DNA of 64,000 nucleotides from Mycobacterium kyogaense (lineage in GTDB: Bacteria > Actinomycetota > Actinomycetes > Mycobacteriales > Mycobacteriaceae). A program made the translations under genes and the position numbers. The stretch is taken from positions 345,599 through 409,598 of the forward strand of contig NZ_QJUA01000001.1 in the NCBI RefSeq assembly GCF_003254575.1, in the 5' to 3' direction. Below the pieces are notes generated by a model. The model did no database searches and was not told the origin of the DNA. It was given only the letters and a program-made list of their open reading frames with translations. Of this stretch, positions 25,963 through 35,819 are shown piece by piece. Every line of letters starts with the position of its first letter. The stretch's first letter is position 1.

Positions 25963-27120
25963 CGTCCCGAGTCTGCGGATCGCCTCGTCCAGGGTCTGCT
26001 CCCGTTTGCAGAATGCGAAGCGCACCAGCGGATTCCAGTCCCCGGCGTGCGATGCCGCGGGGTCGCAGAACGCCGACATCGGAATGGCCGCCACCCCCAC
26101 CTGCTCGATCAACTGGGTGCAGAACGCCCGTCCGTCGTCGAATCCGAGGGGGCGCGGGTCGGCGGTCAGGAAGTAGGTTCCGACGCTGTCGTACACGTCG
26201 AAGCCGATGTCGCGCAGCGCGGCGGCCAGCCGGTCACGCCGTGATTCGAACGAACGGCACAGTGCGTCCACCCACTCGTCACCGGTGTCGAGCGCCGCGG
26301 CGACAGCAGGCTGGAACGGCGCCCCGCCCACGTAGGTCAGGTACTGCTTGGCCGCCCGCAGCCCCGCGATCAGGTGGCGCGGCCCGCAGGCCCAGCCGAT
26401 CTTCCAGCCCGTGACGTTGAACATCTTGCCGGCGCTGGAAATCGTGATCGTGCGCTCGGCCATGCCCGGGTAGCCGGCCAGCGGTCGGTGCCGATGCCCG
26501 TCGAAGGTGAGGTGTTCGTACACCTCATCGGTGATCACCAGCAGGTCGGCCGCGACGGCGAATTCGGCGAGGGCCCGCAGTTCGTCGTCGCCGGCCACCG
26601 AACCGGTCGGGTTGTGCGGCGAATTCACGATGATGGCAGCGGTTTTCGGGGTGACGGCCGCGCGGAGCGCCGCCACGTCGATGGTGAAGCGCCCGCCGTC
26701 GCGGCGCATCGGCACCGCCCGCCGGTGGCATCCGGCCATCGCGACGACGGGGGAGTAGGAGTCGTAGAACGGTTCGATGAGCAGGATCTCCGAGCCGGGC
26801 TCGACGAGCCCGAGTACCGCGGCGGCGATCGCCTCCGTGGCGCCGGCGGTCACCAGGACCTCGGTGTCGGGGTCGTAGGAGATTCCGTACCGGCGTTCGC
26901 GCTGCGCGGCGATCGCCTGGCGCAGCGGCGCGATGCCCAGGCCGGGCGGGTACTGGTTCACGCCATCGGCGATCGCCTGCTGGGCGGTCGCGAGCATGTC
27001 CGGCGGACCGGCCTCGTCCGGGAAACCCTGACCGAGGTTGACCGCGTCGAGTTCGGCGGCACGCGCGGACATCTCGGCGAAGATCGTCACCGCGTAGGGG
27101 CGCAGCCGGCCAACAGTCAT
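25945..27120 (-). CDS. dapC: PLP aminotransferase, DapC-like (N-succinyldiaminopimelate aminotransferase)
   Basis: This 391-residue fold-type I aminotransferase has the PLP Lys at residue 232 in SSAGKMFNVTGWKIGW, NSPHNPTG (166-173) and the C-terminal Arg in VRFAF. It corresponds to Rv0858c, annotated as DapC, which would transfer an amino group in the succinylase route to meso-diaminopimelate for lysine and peptidoglycan. Related kynurenine/methionine aminotransferases share these motifs, so the substrate is not certain. TAGCCT stands seven bases before the ATG, suggesting a leaderless mRNA. Confidence 0.85.
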   Translation of the reverse strand: MTVGRLRPYAVTIFAEMSARAAELDAVNLGQGFPDEAGPPDMLATAQQAIADGVNQYPPGLGIAPLRQAIAAQRERRYGISYDPDTEVLVTAGATEAIAAAVLGLVEPGSEILLIEPFYDSYSPVVAMAGCHRRAVPMRRDGGRFTIDVAALRAAVTPKTAAIIVNSPHNPTGSVAGDDELRALAEFAVAADLLVITDEVYEHLTFDGHRHRPLAGYPGMAERTITISSAGKMFNVTGWKIGWACGPRHLIAGLRAAKQYLTYVGGAPFQPAVAAALDTGDEWVDALCRSFESRRDRLAAALRDIGFDVYDSVGTYFLTADPRPLGFDDGRAFCTQLIEQVGVAAIPMSAFCDPAASHAGDWNPLVRFAFCKREQTLDEAIRRLGTLERRG

Positions 27121-27127
27121 GACCCCG

Positions 27128-27206
27128 AGGCTAGTTGCCGCCCCCCGCGACTGTGCGAACTCATCCGCTTCGCTCGGCCAGTCGCGGATGACATCGCACA
27201 GTCGCG
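27128..27206 (-). terminator. Long two-part inverted repeat upstream of dapC
   Basis: CGCGACTGTGCGA (27146-27158) is exactly inverted at 27194-27206, and inside it TCATCCGC (27161-27168) is inverted at 27184-27191, with a 15-base loop. It lies 8 bases after the DUF5996 stop on the minus strand and ends 13 bases before the dapC -10 box (27133-27128). It may end the DUF5996 transcript or be a dispersed palindromic element. There is no U-tract. Confidence 0.6.
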
Positions 27207-27213
27207 AGCGCCG

Positions 27214-28128
27214 TCAGAGGTGTTTCGGCGGGCGTACCGGCTGCTCGGGCCACGCGGCGAGGTCGGCCGCTGCGGCGGCTGTCGCGTCGAGGAATCGGCG
27301 CAGCAGCCCGTCGGGATCGTCCGATGTCCGGACAGTGCGGTAGGGCAGCACGAACTCGCCGAGTCCGGTGTCGAAGGATGCGCCCTCGACGCCGAGATCG
27401 GACGTGTCGTAGCCGTCAGGCTGCGGGTAGGCGTAGGCGTAGAAGATGCCTTCCTCTGCGCCGCCCGGCCAGTAGCCGGCGCTGGCGACCTCGGCGTTGT
27501 ACGCCTCGGTCATCACCCAGTCCGGGCAGTTCGGCACGCCACCCGGGTGCGGCGGCGCCTGTCGGCCCGAGAAGCGCGTCACGGCCAGGTCGAAGGCACC
27601 CCAGAAGAAGTGCACGGGGCTGCTCTTGCCGGTGAAGTCCGCGCGGTAGTCGGTCATCACACGGTCGGCGCTGACCAGTGAGGTGAAGAAGTCGGTCACC
27701 GCCGCCGCGTCGTAGCTGGCGTGCTCGGTGTCCTCGGCGAACGGGGTGGCGTGCTGCAGCTCCACAGGAGTCGGGCTGATCGGCACGTCGATGCCCAGGT
27801 CGTCGAGATGGGCGCGGAACTCGGCGTGGAAGTCGGCCACGCTGCGCGGCTGCAGCGCCATGGTGCGCGACCTGCCGTCGGTCACCCGGATGCGCAGCAC
27901 ATGCTCGACGAAGTCGAAGCTGACATCGAAAGCCGTTCCCTGCCAACGCATCAGCGAGGTGGTCAAGCCTCGGGCGTCGACGTAGAACACCGAGTTCCAC
28001 CAGTGGTTGACCGTCGGCGTGGCCGCCAACTTCACCTTGCCGACGATCTGGGTCCACAGATGGACCGTGTCTCGAGTGTCCTGCCAGTCCGCCACCACCA
28101 GTGCCGGCCAGCCGTTCGCATGTGTCAT
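27214..28128 (-). CDS. DUF5996 family protein
   Basis: This 304-residue soluble protein starts WPALVVADWQDTRDTVHLWTQIVGK, with VHFFWGAFDLAVTRFSGR in the middle and FVLPY near the end, all recurrent in DUF5996 proteins. The family is widespread in bacteria with no known activity. It is the first gene of the accessory block that separates dapC from fadA, and it is divergent from the old yellow enzyme gene. No membrane segment or known motif is present. Confidence 0.82.
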   Translation of the reverse strand: MTHANGWPALVVADWQDTRDTVHLWTQIVGKVKLAATPTVNHWWNSVFYVDARGLTTSLMRWQGTAFDVSFDFVEHVLRIRVTDGRSRTMALQPRSVADFHAEFRAHLDDLGIDVPISPTPVELQHATPFAEDTEHASYDAAAVTDFFTSLVSADRVMTDYRADFTGKSSPVHFFWGAFDLAVTRFSGRQAPPHPGGVPNCPDWVMTEAYNAEVASAGYWPGGAEEGIFYAYAYPQPDGYDTSDLGVEGASFDTGLGEFVLPYRTVRTSDDPDGLLRRFLDATAAAAADLAAWPEQPVRPPKHL

Positions 28129-28190
28129 GTGACCATCATCGTCGACAGTGGGCGGGAATGGATCCGACTCCGCTCGCGCTGTAGAGCAGC

Positions 28191-29297
28191 ATGACGTTCA
28201 CTCTCGGCGCGGACGCGGCGCTGCGCAAGCCCCTTCAGATCGGTGCCCTCTCGACCGAGAACCGGCTCTTCATGGCGCCGCTGACCAGGTCGCGGGCCGA
28301 TGCAGACGGCACGCCGTCAGCGCTGGCTGCGGAGTATTACGCGCAGCGGGCGCAGGCCGGCCTGATCATCAGCGAGGCCACTGCGGTCTGCGAGCAGGCC
28401 AACGGCGCGTACATGAACACGCCGGGCATCTACACCGATCGCCAGCAGGACCGCTGGGCCGACATCGCGTCGGCGGTGCACCGCGCGGGCGGCAAGATGT
28501 TCGTGCAGCTCTGGCATGTGGGCCGGATGGCGCATCCGGAGATCAGCGGCTTCGAAGCGGTGGCGCCGTCGCCGATCGCGGCCGACATGGTGACGCACAC
28601 GCCGACCGGCAAGAAGCCGCTGCCCGTGCCGCGGGCGCTCACGGCGGACGAGATCACCTCCATCGTCGGGCAATTCCGCTTCGCTGCTCGCCGGGCTGTC
28701 GACGCCGGCATGGACGGGGTCGAAATCCATTCCGCCAACGGATATCTGCTGCACGAGTTCCTCTCCGACGTCGTCAATGCGCGCACCGATGCCTACGGCG
28801 GCTCCCCGCAGAATCGGGCCCGCTTCGCCGCTGAGGTCGTCGAGGCCGTCGCGGACGAGATCGGTGCCGAGCGCGTCGGGCTGCGCATCTCTCCCGGGAA
28901 CACCGCCGGCGACATGTCGGAGGTCGACCAGGTCAGCGCCTATGAGGCGCTGTTGTGCCGGATCAAGTCGCTCCACATCGGTTACCTGCACATCGTCGCC
29001 GAGCCGTCGTCCGAGTCCTTCGCGGAGCTGCGCACCCAGTGGGAGGGCACCCTGGTGCTGAACACTCCGCGCACGGTGGACAGCGACATCGAGACGCTGG
29101 AGAACCTGGCCAAGTGGGGCGTGATCAGTGCCGCCGCCGTCGGGCGGGCGTTCCTCGCCAATCCCGATCTGGTGACGCGCCTGGAATCGGGTGCCGAGCT
29201 GAACGAGCCCGACGTGGCGACGTTCTACGCACCCGGACCCGCGGGGTACATCGACTACCCGACGTTGGATGAACTGGCTGCGGCGCAGCCGGCGTGA
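28191..29297 (+). CDS. Old yellow enzyme family alkene reductase
   Basis: This 368-residue FMN barrel has hallmarks of OYE: LFMAPLTRSRAD, WHVGR, and HSANGYLLHEFLSD with NARTDAYGGSPQNRARF. Such enzymes reduce activated C=C bonds using NADPH and are used on electrophilic compounds such as enones and maleimides. It is divergent from DUF5996 and convergent with the urease operon. The physiological substrate is unknown. Confidence 0.9.
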   Translation: MTFTLGADAALRKPLQIGALSTENRLFMAPLTRSRADADGTPSALAAEYYAQRAQAGLIISEATAVCEQANGAYMNTPGIYTDRQQDRWADIASAVHRAGGKMFVQLWHVGRMAHPEISGFEAVAPSPIAADMVTHTPTGKKPLPVPRALTADEITSIVGQFRFAARRAVDAGMDGVEIHSANGYLLHEFLSDVVNARTDAYGGSPQNRARFAAEVVEAVADEIGAERVGLRISPGNTAGDMSEVDQVSAYEALLCRIKSLHIGYLHIVAEPSSESFAELRTQWEGTLVLNTPRTVDSDIETLENLAKWGVISAAAVGRAFLANPDLVTRLESGAELNEPDVATFYAPGPAGYIDYPTLDELAAAQPA

Positions 29298-29315
29298 TTC
29301 GCGGTCGCGGGCAAC

Positions 29316-30014
29316 CTAGGTGGCGAACAGCCGGGCCGTCCGAGCTTCGTGGCGCATACCGCTGATCTCCATGGTGGGCGCGGTGCTCCAGACGTCGTCG
29401 ATATCGCGTAGGCACGCCTGCTCGACGAGATCGGCGATGAGGGGGACGCTGCGGGCCTGAATCCGTTGACTGGCCAACGGTCCGAGCCGTCCCAGCCGGA
29501 CCGCCGCGCTCAACATGGAGGCCAGCTGAGTTCTCAGCGAGCCCATCACCGAGGTGCCCTGCGCAACGCCGAGCTGTGCCTGGAGAGCTCCTTCGACGAC
29601 GGCGTTGTGGGCCGGCGTCGTGCCCGTCAGCACCGCGTCGAGGTAGTCGGACCCGGTGGCCAAGCCCGTGGCGTGTGCTGCCGCGGCCAGCTGTCTTCCC
29701 GTCGACGTCGACGCGGTGCGCGCGTTGTCGGACAACTTGTAGGAGTCGAGGAGCCGATCCAAGGCGAGGAGCCGCCGATCGATCGCGTGGGCGCGCCACG
29801 CCGCTGCGGCGAACGTCGCGTCCAGCGGCGCATAACTGTCGGCGAGGTAGCTCAGTACCGCGTCGGCGATGTCGTCGGGTCCGGCATCGGGCCGCTCGGT
29901 CAGCCATTCCTCCAGTCCGTGACTGTGTACCATGCGGCCCGCCGGAAATGCGCTGTCGTGCAGCTGCATCCAGAGTGCAAGCGCAATCGAGGACTCAGTG
30001 ATGATGGCCGGCAC
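29316..30014 (-). CDS. ureF: Urease accessory protein UreF
   Basis: This 232-residue all-helical UreF starts with ALWMQLHDSAFPAGRMVHSHGLE, the family motif. UreF joins UreD and UreG in the nickel-delivery complex that activates urease. The GTG 30014 start overlaps the ureE end by 20 bases. A longer open frame upstream lies within ureE and is not real. It is the last gene of the urease operon. Confidence 0.88.
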   Translation of the reverse strand: MPAIITESSIALALWMQLHDSAFPAGRMVHSHGLEEWLTERPDAGPDDIADAVLSYLADSYAPLDATFAAAAWRAHAIDRRLLALDRLLDSYKLSDNARTASTSTGRQLAAAAHATGLATGSDYLDAVLTGTTPAHNAVVEGALQAQLGVAQGTSVMGSLRTQLASMLSAAVRLGRLGPLASQRIQARSVPLIADLVEQACLRDIDDVWSTAPTMEISGMRHEARTARLFAT

Positions 30015-30486
30015 GGGTGCTCGATGACGTCCGTGACCACCCGAGGGCGGCCAACGGGACAGGTGCGACGGTACCGATGATCCCGAGCTCGGCAAGGAGT
30101 TCGACCGCGGCCTTCTCGCTGGTGAACAGGGGGGCTGCGACGCTGCTTCCGGAGACGTCGATCGGAGCGTGCTGGTTTCCCAGGAGATAACCCAGCAAGA
30201 GCATCCGGCGCGCGCCGTCGGAGTCGGCGTGGTCGTCGAACCGGGCGGTGACGGCCGGTTCGGCGGGCCGGCGCACCACCACGATGGATGTCCCGTCATC
30301 GGCGATCACGGCGCCGTCTCGCAGGAAGGACCCCCGCGGCAATGTGATTCGGACCTGCAGCCCGGTGTCGGTGGTCGCCACCTGGCGGTGCTTGCCGGCA
30401 TCCCCCCACCCGATGTCGACGTGGTGGCGCACGCGGCCGTCGAACCGGGCGTCGTCGGCATCGCCGAGGTCGGTCACCGCGTTCAC
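29995..30486 (-). CDS. ureE: Urease accessory protein UreE
   Basis: This 163-residue nickel chaperone shows LPRGSFLRDGAVI and LGYLLGNQHAPIDV, with a terminal GHHH that can bind nickel. I chose GTG 30486 because it overlaps the ureD stop as GTGA, like other junctions in this operon. GTG 30534 would extend it by 16 residues and overlap ureD by 52 bases. The His tail is short compared with the His-rich tails of some UreE proteins. Confidence 0.83.
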   Translation of the reverse strand: MNAVTDLGDADDARFDGRVRHHVDIGWGDAGKHRQVATTDTGLQVRITLPRGSFLRDGAVIADDGTSIVVVRRPAEPAVTARFDDHADSDGARRMLLLGYLLGNQHAPIDVSGSSVAAPLFTSEKAAVELLAELGIIGTVAPVPLAALGWSRTSSSTRAGHHH

Positions 30487-31304
30487 GCCGCCCGCCTGGG
30501 CGTCGATGCGGGTGACCTCGACCAGGCCCGGCACGCAGCGAACAGCCGCTCACGGACACCGGTCAGCGCCGGGGCGTGCGGTGTCCCCACGCGCGCGACG
30601 ACTCCGATATCGCCGGGCAGAGCGCTCGCGCCGCCGCGGCAGTCGCCGAGCGCCCGTCTGATGTCCTGCAACAGCGTGCCGGCCGGACGGCCCGGAGCCA
30701 CAGCGACGAACGTTGCGAGATAGTCGTCCTCGATCAACGGTCCGCCCCTGCCGTCGAGCGGCTCTACGACCTGCCTGTCGCGGGCGACTGGGCTGCCGTC
30801 GACGCTGATGACGAACGCACTGTCGTAGCGCGCGAAGCCGAACCGCTCGCCGTGGGCGATCCGTCCGGCAGCGACGGCCTCCCATCCGAGATAGAGACCA
30901 CCGGTGGCGACGTCGACCCGGAGCTGTTGGGAGAACGTGGAATCGGCGTGCGGGATCACCGTACCGGGGCGGTACTCCAGGTGCGCCTCGGCCTCGACGG
31001 TGAACGTCAGGCGGTGCTGTGCGCCCGGTCCGTCACCGGCGAAGACCTGGGTGGCCGCCTGGGTGATCAGGTGCAGTTCGGTACCGGTGTCGCACCGCAC
31101 CGCGGTCGCCAGTTCGTCGTCGGAGAAGGTTCCGCCGCTGGGGCTTTGCACGCACAATGTCGCTGCTCCCGGTCGGTCCGGATCGCAGTTCAGTGGTGTG
31201 GTGACCCGCTGCGGATACCGCTGATGCAGTCGTCGTGCGCGGGTTCGTCCGGCGGTGTCGGCGACGACGTGCACGTCGAGGGTGCCGGGGCGGATCGTCG
31301 TCAT
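30483..31304 (-). CDS. ureD: Urease accessory protein UreD (UreH)
   Basis: This 273-residue UreD has [10 protein letters not shown] and [16 protein letters not shown], typical of the beta-helical scaffold that docks on the urease apoenzyme with UreF and UreG. The ATG overlaps the ureG stop as ATGA. In many mycobacteria ureD follows ureG, and the order here is the same. Confidence 0.88.
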   Translation of the reverse strand: MTTIRPGTLDVHVVADTAGRTRARRLHQRYPQRVTTPLNCDPDRPGAATLCVQSPSGGTFSDDELATAVRCDTGTELHLITQAATQVFAGDGPGAQHRLTFTVEAEAHLEYRPGTVIPHADSTFSQQLRVDVATGGLYLGWEAVAAGRIAHGERFGFARYDSAFVISVDGSPVARDRQVVEPLDGRGGPLIEDDYLATFVAVAPGRPAGTLLQDIRRALGDCRGGASALPGDIGVVARVGTPHAPALTGVRERLFAACRAWSRSPASTPRRAA

Positions 31305-31921
31305 CTCATCCCCGCGGTCAGCATCGCGCCCTCGATGACGTGCTCGGTCAGCTGGGCGAGTCCCTGACCGGAGTGCAGATCGGTGAACACGGTGGGCTTG
31401 ACGGGGCGGGCCACGGCGCAGTCCCGCCGCATCGAGTCCAGGTCGGCGCCGACCCGCGGCGCCAGATCGATCTTGTTGACGACCAGGAGGTCCGCCTGCA
31501 GCAGACCGATGCCCTTCTTGCGCGGGATGTCATCGCCGCCCGCGGTGTCGATCACGAAGATCCAGTAGTCCACCAGGTCCGAGGTGAACGTCGCGGCCAG
31601 GTTGTCGCCGCCCGATTCGATCAAGATGACGTCGAGGTCGTCGAACATACGGCATAGTCGTTGTGCCGCAGCCAGATTAGCGGATGGGTCCTCACGGATC
31701 GCCGTGTGCGGGCACGCGCCGGTCTCGACCGCCAGAACACGTTCGGGATCGATGACACCGCTGCGCCGCACCCTCTGGGCGTCCTCATCGGTGACGAGGT
31801 CATTGGTGATGACCGCGACGCTGAGACCGGCGCGGATCAGTTCCGGCACCAGGGACTCGACAAGGCGGGTCTTGCCCGATCCGACCGGTCCGCCGATACC
31901 GAGGCGTACAACATCGGCCAC
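31301..31921 (-). CDS. ureG: Urease accessory GTPase UreG
   Basis: This 206-residue GTPase has P-loop GGPVGSGKT near the N-terminus, the nickel motif CPH in [13 protein letters not shown], and NKIDLAP for guanine specificity. It uses GTP hydrolysis to load nickel into urease. GTG 31921 has AAGGAG at seven bases, deciding the start. The gene is 14 bases after ureC. Confidence 0.94.
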   Translation of the reverse strand: MADVVRLGIGGPVGSGKTRLVESLVPELIRAGLSVAVITNDLVTDEDAQRVRRSGVIDPERVLAVETGACPHTAIREDPSANLAAAQRLCRMFDDLDVILIESGGDNLAATFTSDLVDYWIFVIDTAGGDDIPRKKGIGLLQADLLVVNKIDLAPRVGADLDSMRRDCAVARPVKPTVFTDLHSGQGLAQLTEHVIEGAMLTAGMR

Positions 31922-31935
31922 GTCTGAGCTCCTTG

Positions 31936-33651
31936 TCACTTGAGGGTGTACCGGCGGCCCAACGGCACCCGGGTCATCGGTTCGCTCACACATGGCTGAC
32001 CGTCCACGATCACGCGGTAGGTGTCGGGCTCGATGGTGATGTCGGGTAGGTAATCGTTGTGCAGCAGATCCGCTTTGGTCAGAGCACGGGCACCACGGCA
32101 CGCCACGAGCCGGGTGGCCAGGCCCAGACGCTCGGCCAACCCGCCCTCTGCAGCGGCGCCGGCGACGAAGTTCACCGAGACATCCGCGGGAGCGCGGCCG
32201 AACGCCGCCCACTGAGGCCGGTAGCGCAGCGGTTCGCACGTCATCAGCGATGCGTTGGCCTCGCCCATCACCGACCACGCCGGGAAGCCGCCTTTGAACA
32301 CCACTTCGGGCCTGATGCCGAAGAACTTCGGTTCCCACAGCACGATGTCGGCGAGCTTGCCCGGCTCGAGGGAACCGATCTCGTGGTCGATGCCGAACAG
32401 CCGGGCCGGGTTGATGGTCAGCTTGGCGATGTAACGGAGGATGCGCGCGTTGTCGGCGCCGGTGCCCTCATCGCCGGCCAGTGTCCCGCGGGTGGCCTTC
32501 ATATGGGAGGCGAGTTGCCACGTGCGGGCGACCGTCTCGCCGATGCGGCCCATGCCCTGAGAGTCCGAACCCATCGCGGAGATCGCACCGAGATCGTGCA
32601 GGACGTCTTCGGCGGCGATGGTCTCCCGGCGGATGCGCGATTCGGCGAACGCGACGTCCTCGGGGATCCGGGGGTTCAGGTGATGGCAGACCATCACCAT
32701 GTCGAGGTGTTCGTCGAACGTGTTCAGTGTGTAGGGGTTCGTCGGATTGGTCGATGAGGGAAGGCAATACGGCTCTCCCACGACCCGCATGATGTCGGGA
32801 GCGTGGCCACCGCCGGCACCCTCTGCGTGGTAGGTGTGGATCGGGCGGCCACCGATCGCCGCCATGGTGTCCTCGAAGAATCCCGACTCGTTGAGGGTGT
32901 CGGTGTGGATCTGCACCTGGAGGTCGAGTTCGTCGCCGGCGTCGAGTGAGGCGCGGATCGCCGCGGGTGTTGCGCCCCAGTCCTCGTGGATCTTGAAGCC
33001 GATCGCTCCGGCCAGCCCTTGCTCGATCAGCGGCGCGGTGCTCGACGCACTACCGTTGCCGATGAATCCGAAGTTCATCGGGAATCCCTCGGCCGCACGC
33101 AACATCCGGGCGAGGTTGTTCGGTCCCGACGAGGTGATGCCGACCGTGACCGGCCCCAGTCCACCGCCGATCATCGTGGTCACACCGCTGGAGATGGCCT
33201 CGTCGACCAGACCCGCGCTGTCGAAGTGAACGTGCACGTCGATGGCGCCGGCCGTCGCGATCATGCCCTCGCCCGCGCGGATATCGGTTCCGGCGCCGAT
33301 CACCAGGTTGGGATCGACGCCGTCCATCGTCCTCGGGTTCCCGGATTTGCCGATCCCGGCGATACGACCGTTGCGAATACCGATGTCGGCCTTACGTATT
33401 CCCAGAACTGCGTCGATGATCAGCACGTTGGTGATCACGAAATCCAACGCACCGTCTTCATTGGTGATGTCGCCGTGCACGGCCATGCCTTCGCGCATCG
33501 TCTTGCCGCCGCCGAACACGGATTCGTCACCGTAGACGGTGGCATCGTGTTCGACCTTGGCGAGCAGCTCGGTATCGGCGAGGCGGACTCGGTCGCCCGT
33601 CGTGGGTCCGTAGAGCTCGGCGTAATGGCTGCGGCTGATCCGGTGGCCCAC
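31936..33651 (-). CDS. ureC: Urease alpha subunit UreC
   Basis: This 571-residue catalytic subunit has the nickel ligands His 140 and His 142 (DVHVHF), the carbamylated Lys 220 (GFKIHEDWG), His 249 (QIHTD) and the flap [13 protein letters not shown]. It hydrolyses urea to ammonia and carbamate in the cytoplasm. It starts with GTG one base after the ureAB stop. All active-site residues are intact, so the enzyme should be active. Confidence 0.96.
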   Translation of the reverse strand: MGHRISRSHYAELYGPTTGDRVRLADTELLAKVEHDATVYGDESVFGGGKTMREGMAVHGDITNEDGALDFVITNVLIIDAVLGIRKADIGIRNGRIAGIGKSGNPRTMDGVDPNLVIGAGTDIRAGEGMIATAGAIDVHVHFDSAGLVDEAISSGVTTMIGGGLGPVTVGITSSGPNNLARMLRAAEGFPMNFGFIGNGSASSTAPLIEQGLAGAIGFKIHEDWGATPAAIRASLDAGDELDLQVQIHTDTLNESGFFEDTMAAIGGRPIHTYHAEGAGGGHAPDIMRVVGEPYCLPSSTNPTNPYTLNTFDEHLDMVMVCHHLNPRIPEDVAFAESRIRRETIAAEDVLHDLGAISAMGSDSQGMGRIGETVARTWQLASHMKATRGTLAGDEGTGADNARILRYIAKLTINPARLFGIDHEIGSLEPGKLADIVLWEPKFFGIRPEVVFKGGFPAWSVMGEANASLMTCEPLRYRPQWAAFGRAPADVSVNFVAGAAAEGGLAERLGLATRLVACRGARALTKADLLHNDYLPDITIEPDTYRVIVDGQPCVSEPMTRVPLGRRYTLK

Positions 33652-33652
33652 C

Positions 33653-34360
33653 TCAGACCTCCCGGGGGGCGTCGAGGAATCCCAGGTCGCGCATGCGCAC
33701 CATGAGATCGGCTGCGGGAGCCTCAGCGGTCGATGCGTTGGTCACGTCGTTCTGACCGATCACCACGCGCTCCCCGCCATAAGTGGTCAGCGACACCTCC
33801 TGGTCCTCCCCAGGCTCGAAACGCACAGCGGTGCCCGACGGGATGTCGAGGCGCATTCCGAACGCCGCAGCCCGGTCGAAGCGCAGGGCGCGGTTCACTT
33901 CGAAGAAGTGAAAGTGTGATCCCACCTGCACGGGTCGGTCTCCGGTGTTCCCCACGACGAGGGTGATCCCGGAGCGTCCCGCGTTGAGTTCCAATTCCCC
34001 TGCGCAGGGCAGGATTTCGCCGGGTACGACGCCGACCTCGGAGGGCGACCTGTGGCCTGGGCCGATGGCATCGTGCACCGTCACCAGTTTCTGGCCGTCT
34101 GCGAAGAACGCCTCGACCTGGACTGAGCCGAGCAGAGTGGGCACCCCGGCCATGACATCGTCGTCGGTCAGCACCGCCGCACCGTGCGCGGCGGCCTCGG
34201 CGACGGATGCACCGGCGCGTGCCGCTTCGACCACCTCGTCGGCGATCAGGGCACGTGCCTCGGCGTAGCTGAGGAGCAAGCCGGCCGAGCGGTGCTTGCG
34301 TGCCAGTTCGGCGGCCAGGAACAGCAGCAGCCGATCCTCGTCTTTCGGAGTCAGATGCAT
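33653..34360 (-). CDS. ureAB: Fused urease gamma-beta subunit (UreA-UreB)
   Basis: This 235-residue protein joins a UreA gamma domain (1-100; [21 protein letters not shown]) with a UreB beta domain (about 101-230; [34 protein letters not shown]). Separate ureA and ureB are usual in M. tuberculosis; fusion is known in some other bacteria. The ATG follows the urtA stop by four bases. Confidence 0.94.
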   Translation of the reverse strand: MHLTPKDEDRLLLFLAAELARKHRSAGLLLSYAEARALIADEVVEAARAGASVAEAAAHGAAVLTDDDVMAGVPTLLGSVQVEAFFADGQKLVTVHDAIGPGHRSPSEVGVVPGEILPCAGELELNAGRSGITLVVGNTGDRPVQVGSHFHFFEVNRALRFDRAAAFGMRLDIPSGTAVRFEPGEDQEVSLTTYGGERVVIGQNDVTNASTAEAPAADLMVRMRDLGFLDAPREV

Positions 34361-34364
34361 GGTG

Positions 34365-35606
34365 TCAGCCCGTGATTCCCGCGGCCCACGGGTAGCCCTT
34401 CAGGTAGGGATCGGGTTGGATCGGGTTCGGCGACGCCCACACCTGATAGATCAGGCCGTCCGCACCGACACGGCCGATCCGCGCGGTCTTGGTGACATGG
34501 TGGTTCTCGCCGTCGACGGTCATCGTGCCTTCGGGGGCGTCGATCGTCACACCGCCTGCAGCCGTGCGGATGTCATCGACGGCGAATGACTTTGCTTTTT
34601 CCACCGATGCCTTCCACAAATAGACGGCGGCATATGCGGACTCCATCGGATCGGAGGTGACCCGGTCGGCGCCGAAGCGCTTCTTGAAGTCCGCGACGAA
34701 CTTCGCATTCTGGGGCGTGTCGAGGGTCTGGTAGTAGTTCCACGACGAGAGCTGACCTTCGAGGGTGCGTGCGCCGATGCTGCGGACTTCTTCCTCGCCC
34801 ACGCACATCGACATGACCGGCATGGCTTCCGGGGTCAGGCCGGAGTTCTGATACTCGCGAAAGAAGGCGACGAGGGAATCGCCGACGACGACGTTGAACA
34901 CCGCGTCGGCGTCCGCGGTGCGGATCTTGTTGACGATGGTCGAGAAGTCGGTGGAGCCCAGCGGCGTGTAGTCCTCACCCTTAATCTCGATGCCGTTGGC
35001 CTTGGCATAGGCCTTGACGATGGCATTCGAGGTGCGCGGGAACACATAATCGCTGCCCACCAGGTAGAGCGATTTGACGCCCTGCTCCTTGAGATAGTCG
35101 AGCGACGGGATGATCTGCTGGTTGGTGGTCGCGCCGGTGTAGAAGATGTTGGGCGAGCTCTCCAGCCCCTCGTACTGCTGTCCGTAGTACAGCAGCGCGT
35201 TGTCGTCTTCGAAGACCGGCAGCATCGCCTTGCGGCTGGCGGAGGTGTACCCACCGAAAACGGCTGCAACACAGTCGGATTGAACGAGCTTCTGAGCCTT
35301 CTCCGCGAATGTGGTTGGCTCCGATGCGCCGTCTTCGCCGATGAGCTGCAGTTGTTTGCCCAGCACCCCGCCCGAGGCGTTGACTTGTTCGACCGCCAGC
35401 ACGATCGCATCGCGGATCACCGACTCGCTGACCGCGAGGCCGCCGGACAGGGAGTTGATCGCGCCGACTTTGACGACGTCGCCGGAGGTGTCGGCACAGC
35501 CTGCCTTCGCCTCCGAGGCATTCTCGTCACCGGCTCTGCTGCCGCATCCGGCGAGCACGGTCGCTGCGGCCGCGAGCACCGCGACGGTGCAACGGATTCT
35601 GTTCAT
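34365..35606 (-). CDS. urtA: Urea ABC transporter substrate-binding lipoprotein UrtA
   Basis: This 413-residue protein has a lipobox VLAGC (Cys 20) and a type-I periplasmic binding fold ([54 protein letters not shown]), which matches UrtA. It would capture urea outside the membrane. The membrane and ATPase genes urtBCDE are not in this window; the urease genes follow directly. The start is ATG 35606 with GAGGGA eight bases upstream. An in-frame extension to 37028 runs antisense through the LuxR gene and is not real. Confidence 0.88.
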   Translation of the reverse strand: MNRIRCTVAVLAAAATVLAGCGSRAGDENASEAKAGCADTSGDVVKVGAINSLSGGLAVSESVIRDAIVLAVEQVNASGGVLGKQLQLIGEDGASEPTTFAEKAQKLVQSDCVAAVFGGYTSASRKAMLPVFEDDNALLYYGQQYEGLESSPNIFYTGATTNQQIIPSLDYLKEQGVKSLYLVGSDYVFPRTSNAIVKAYAKANGIEIKGEDYTPLGSTDFSTIVNKIRTADADAVFNVVVGDSLVAFFREYQNSGLTPEAMPVMSMCVGEEEVRSIGARTLEGQLSSWNYYQTLDTPQNAKFVADFKKRFGADRVTSDPMESAYAAVYLWKASVEKAKSFAVDDIRTAAGGVTIDAPEGTMTVDGENHHVTKTARIGRVGADGLIYQVWASPNPIQPDPYLKGYPWAAGITG

Positions 35607-35673
35607 GGGGTTCGTCCCTCGGTGATGAGTTGATGTCCGCACCGCGCTGTGGGACGAGAGTTGGGTGCCGACC

Positions 35674-35768
35674 AGCCTAGGAACGGCGCCGTGCACCGAC
35701 CATGGGAGAAATCTCCCAAATCGGCGCACCGTTTCCGGGCTGCCTCGCACCGGAAACCTTCCGGAAAC
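35674..35768. promoter_or_regulatory. urtA/LuxR divergent control region: palindrome and GlnR-like site
   Basis: On the minus strand TAGGCT (35679-35674) is a likely urtA -10. TGGGAGA-AA-TCTCCCA (35703-35718) is a perfect 7+7 inverted repeat just upstream. Further up, GAAAC-N6-GAAAC (35753-35768) resembles GlnR half-sites, and GTTTCCGG/CCGGAAAC (35731-35757) forms an inverted pair. Nitrogen control of urea genes by GlnR is known in actinomycetes; binding here is inference. Confidence 0.5.
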
Positions 35769-35819
35769 ACCGGCTGCCCATGATGGCGTGACGGACCGGG
35801 GTGACGGCGAGGGAAGCGC

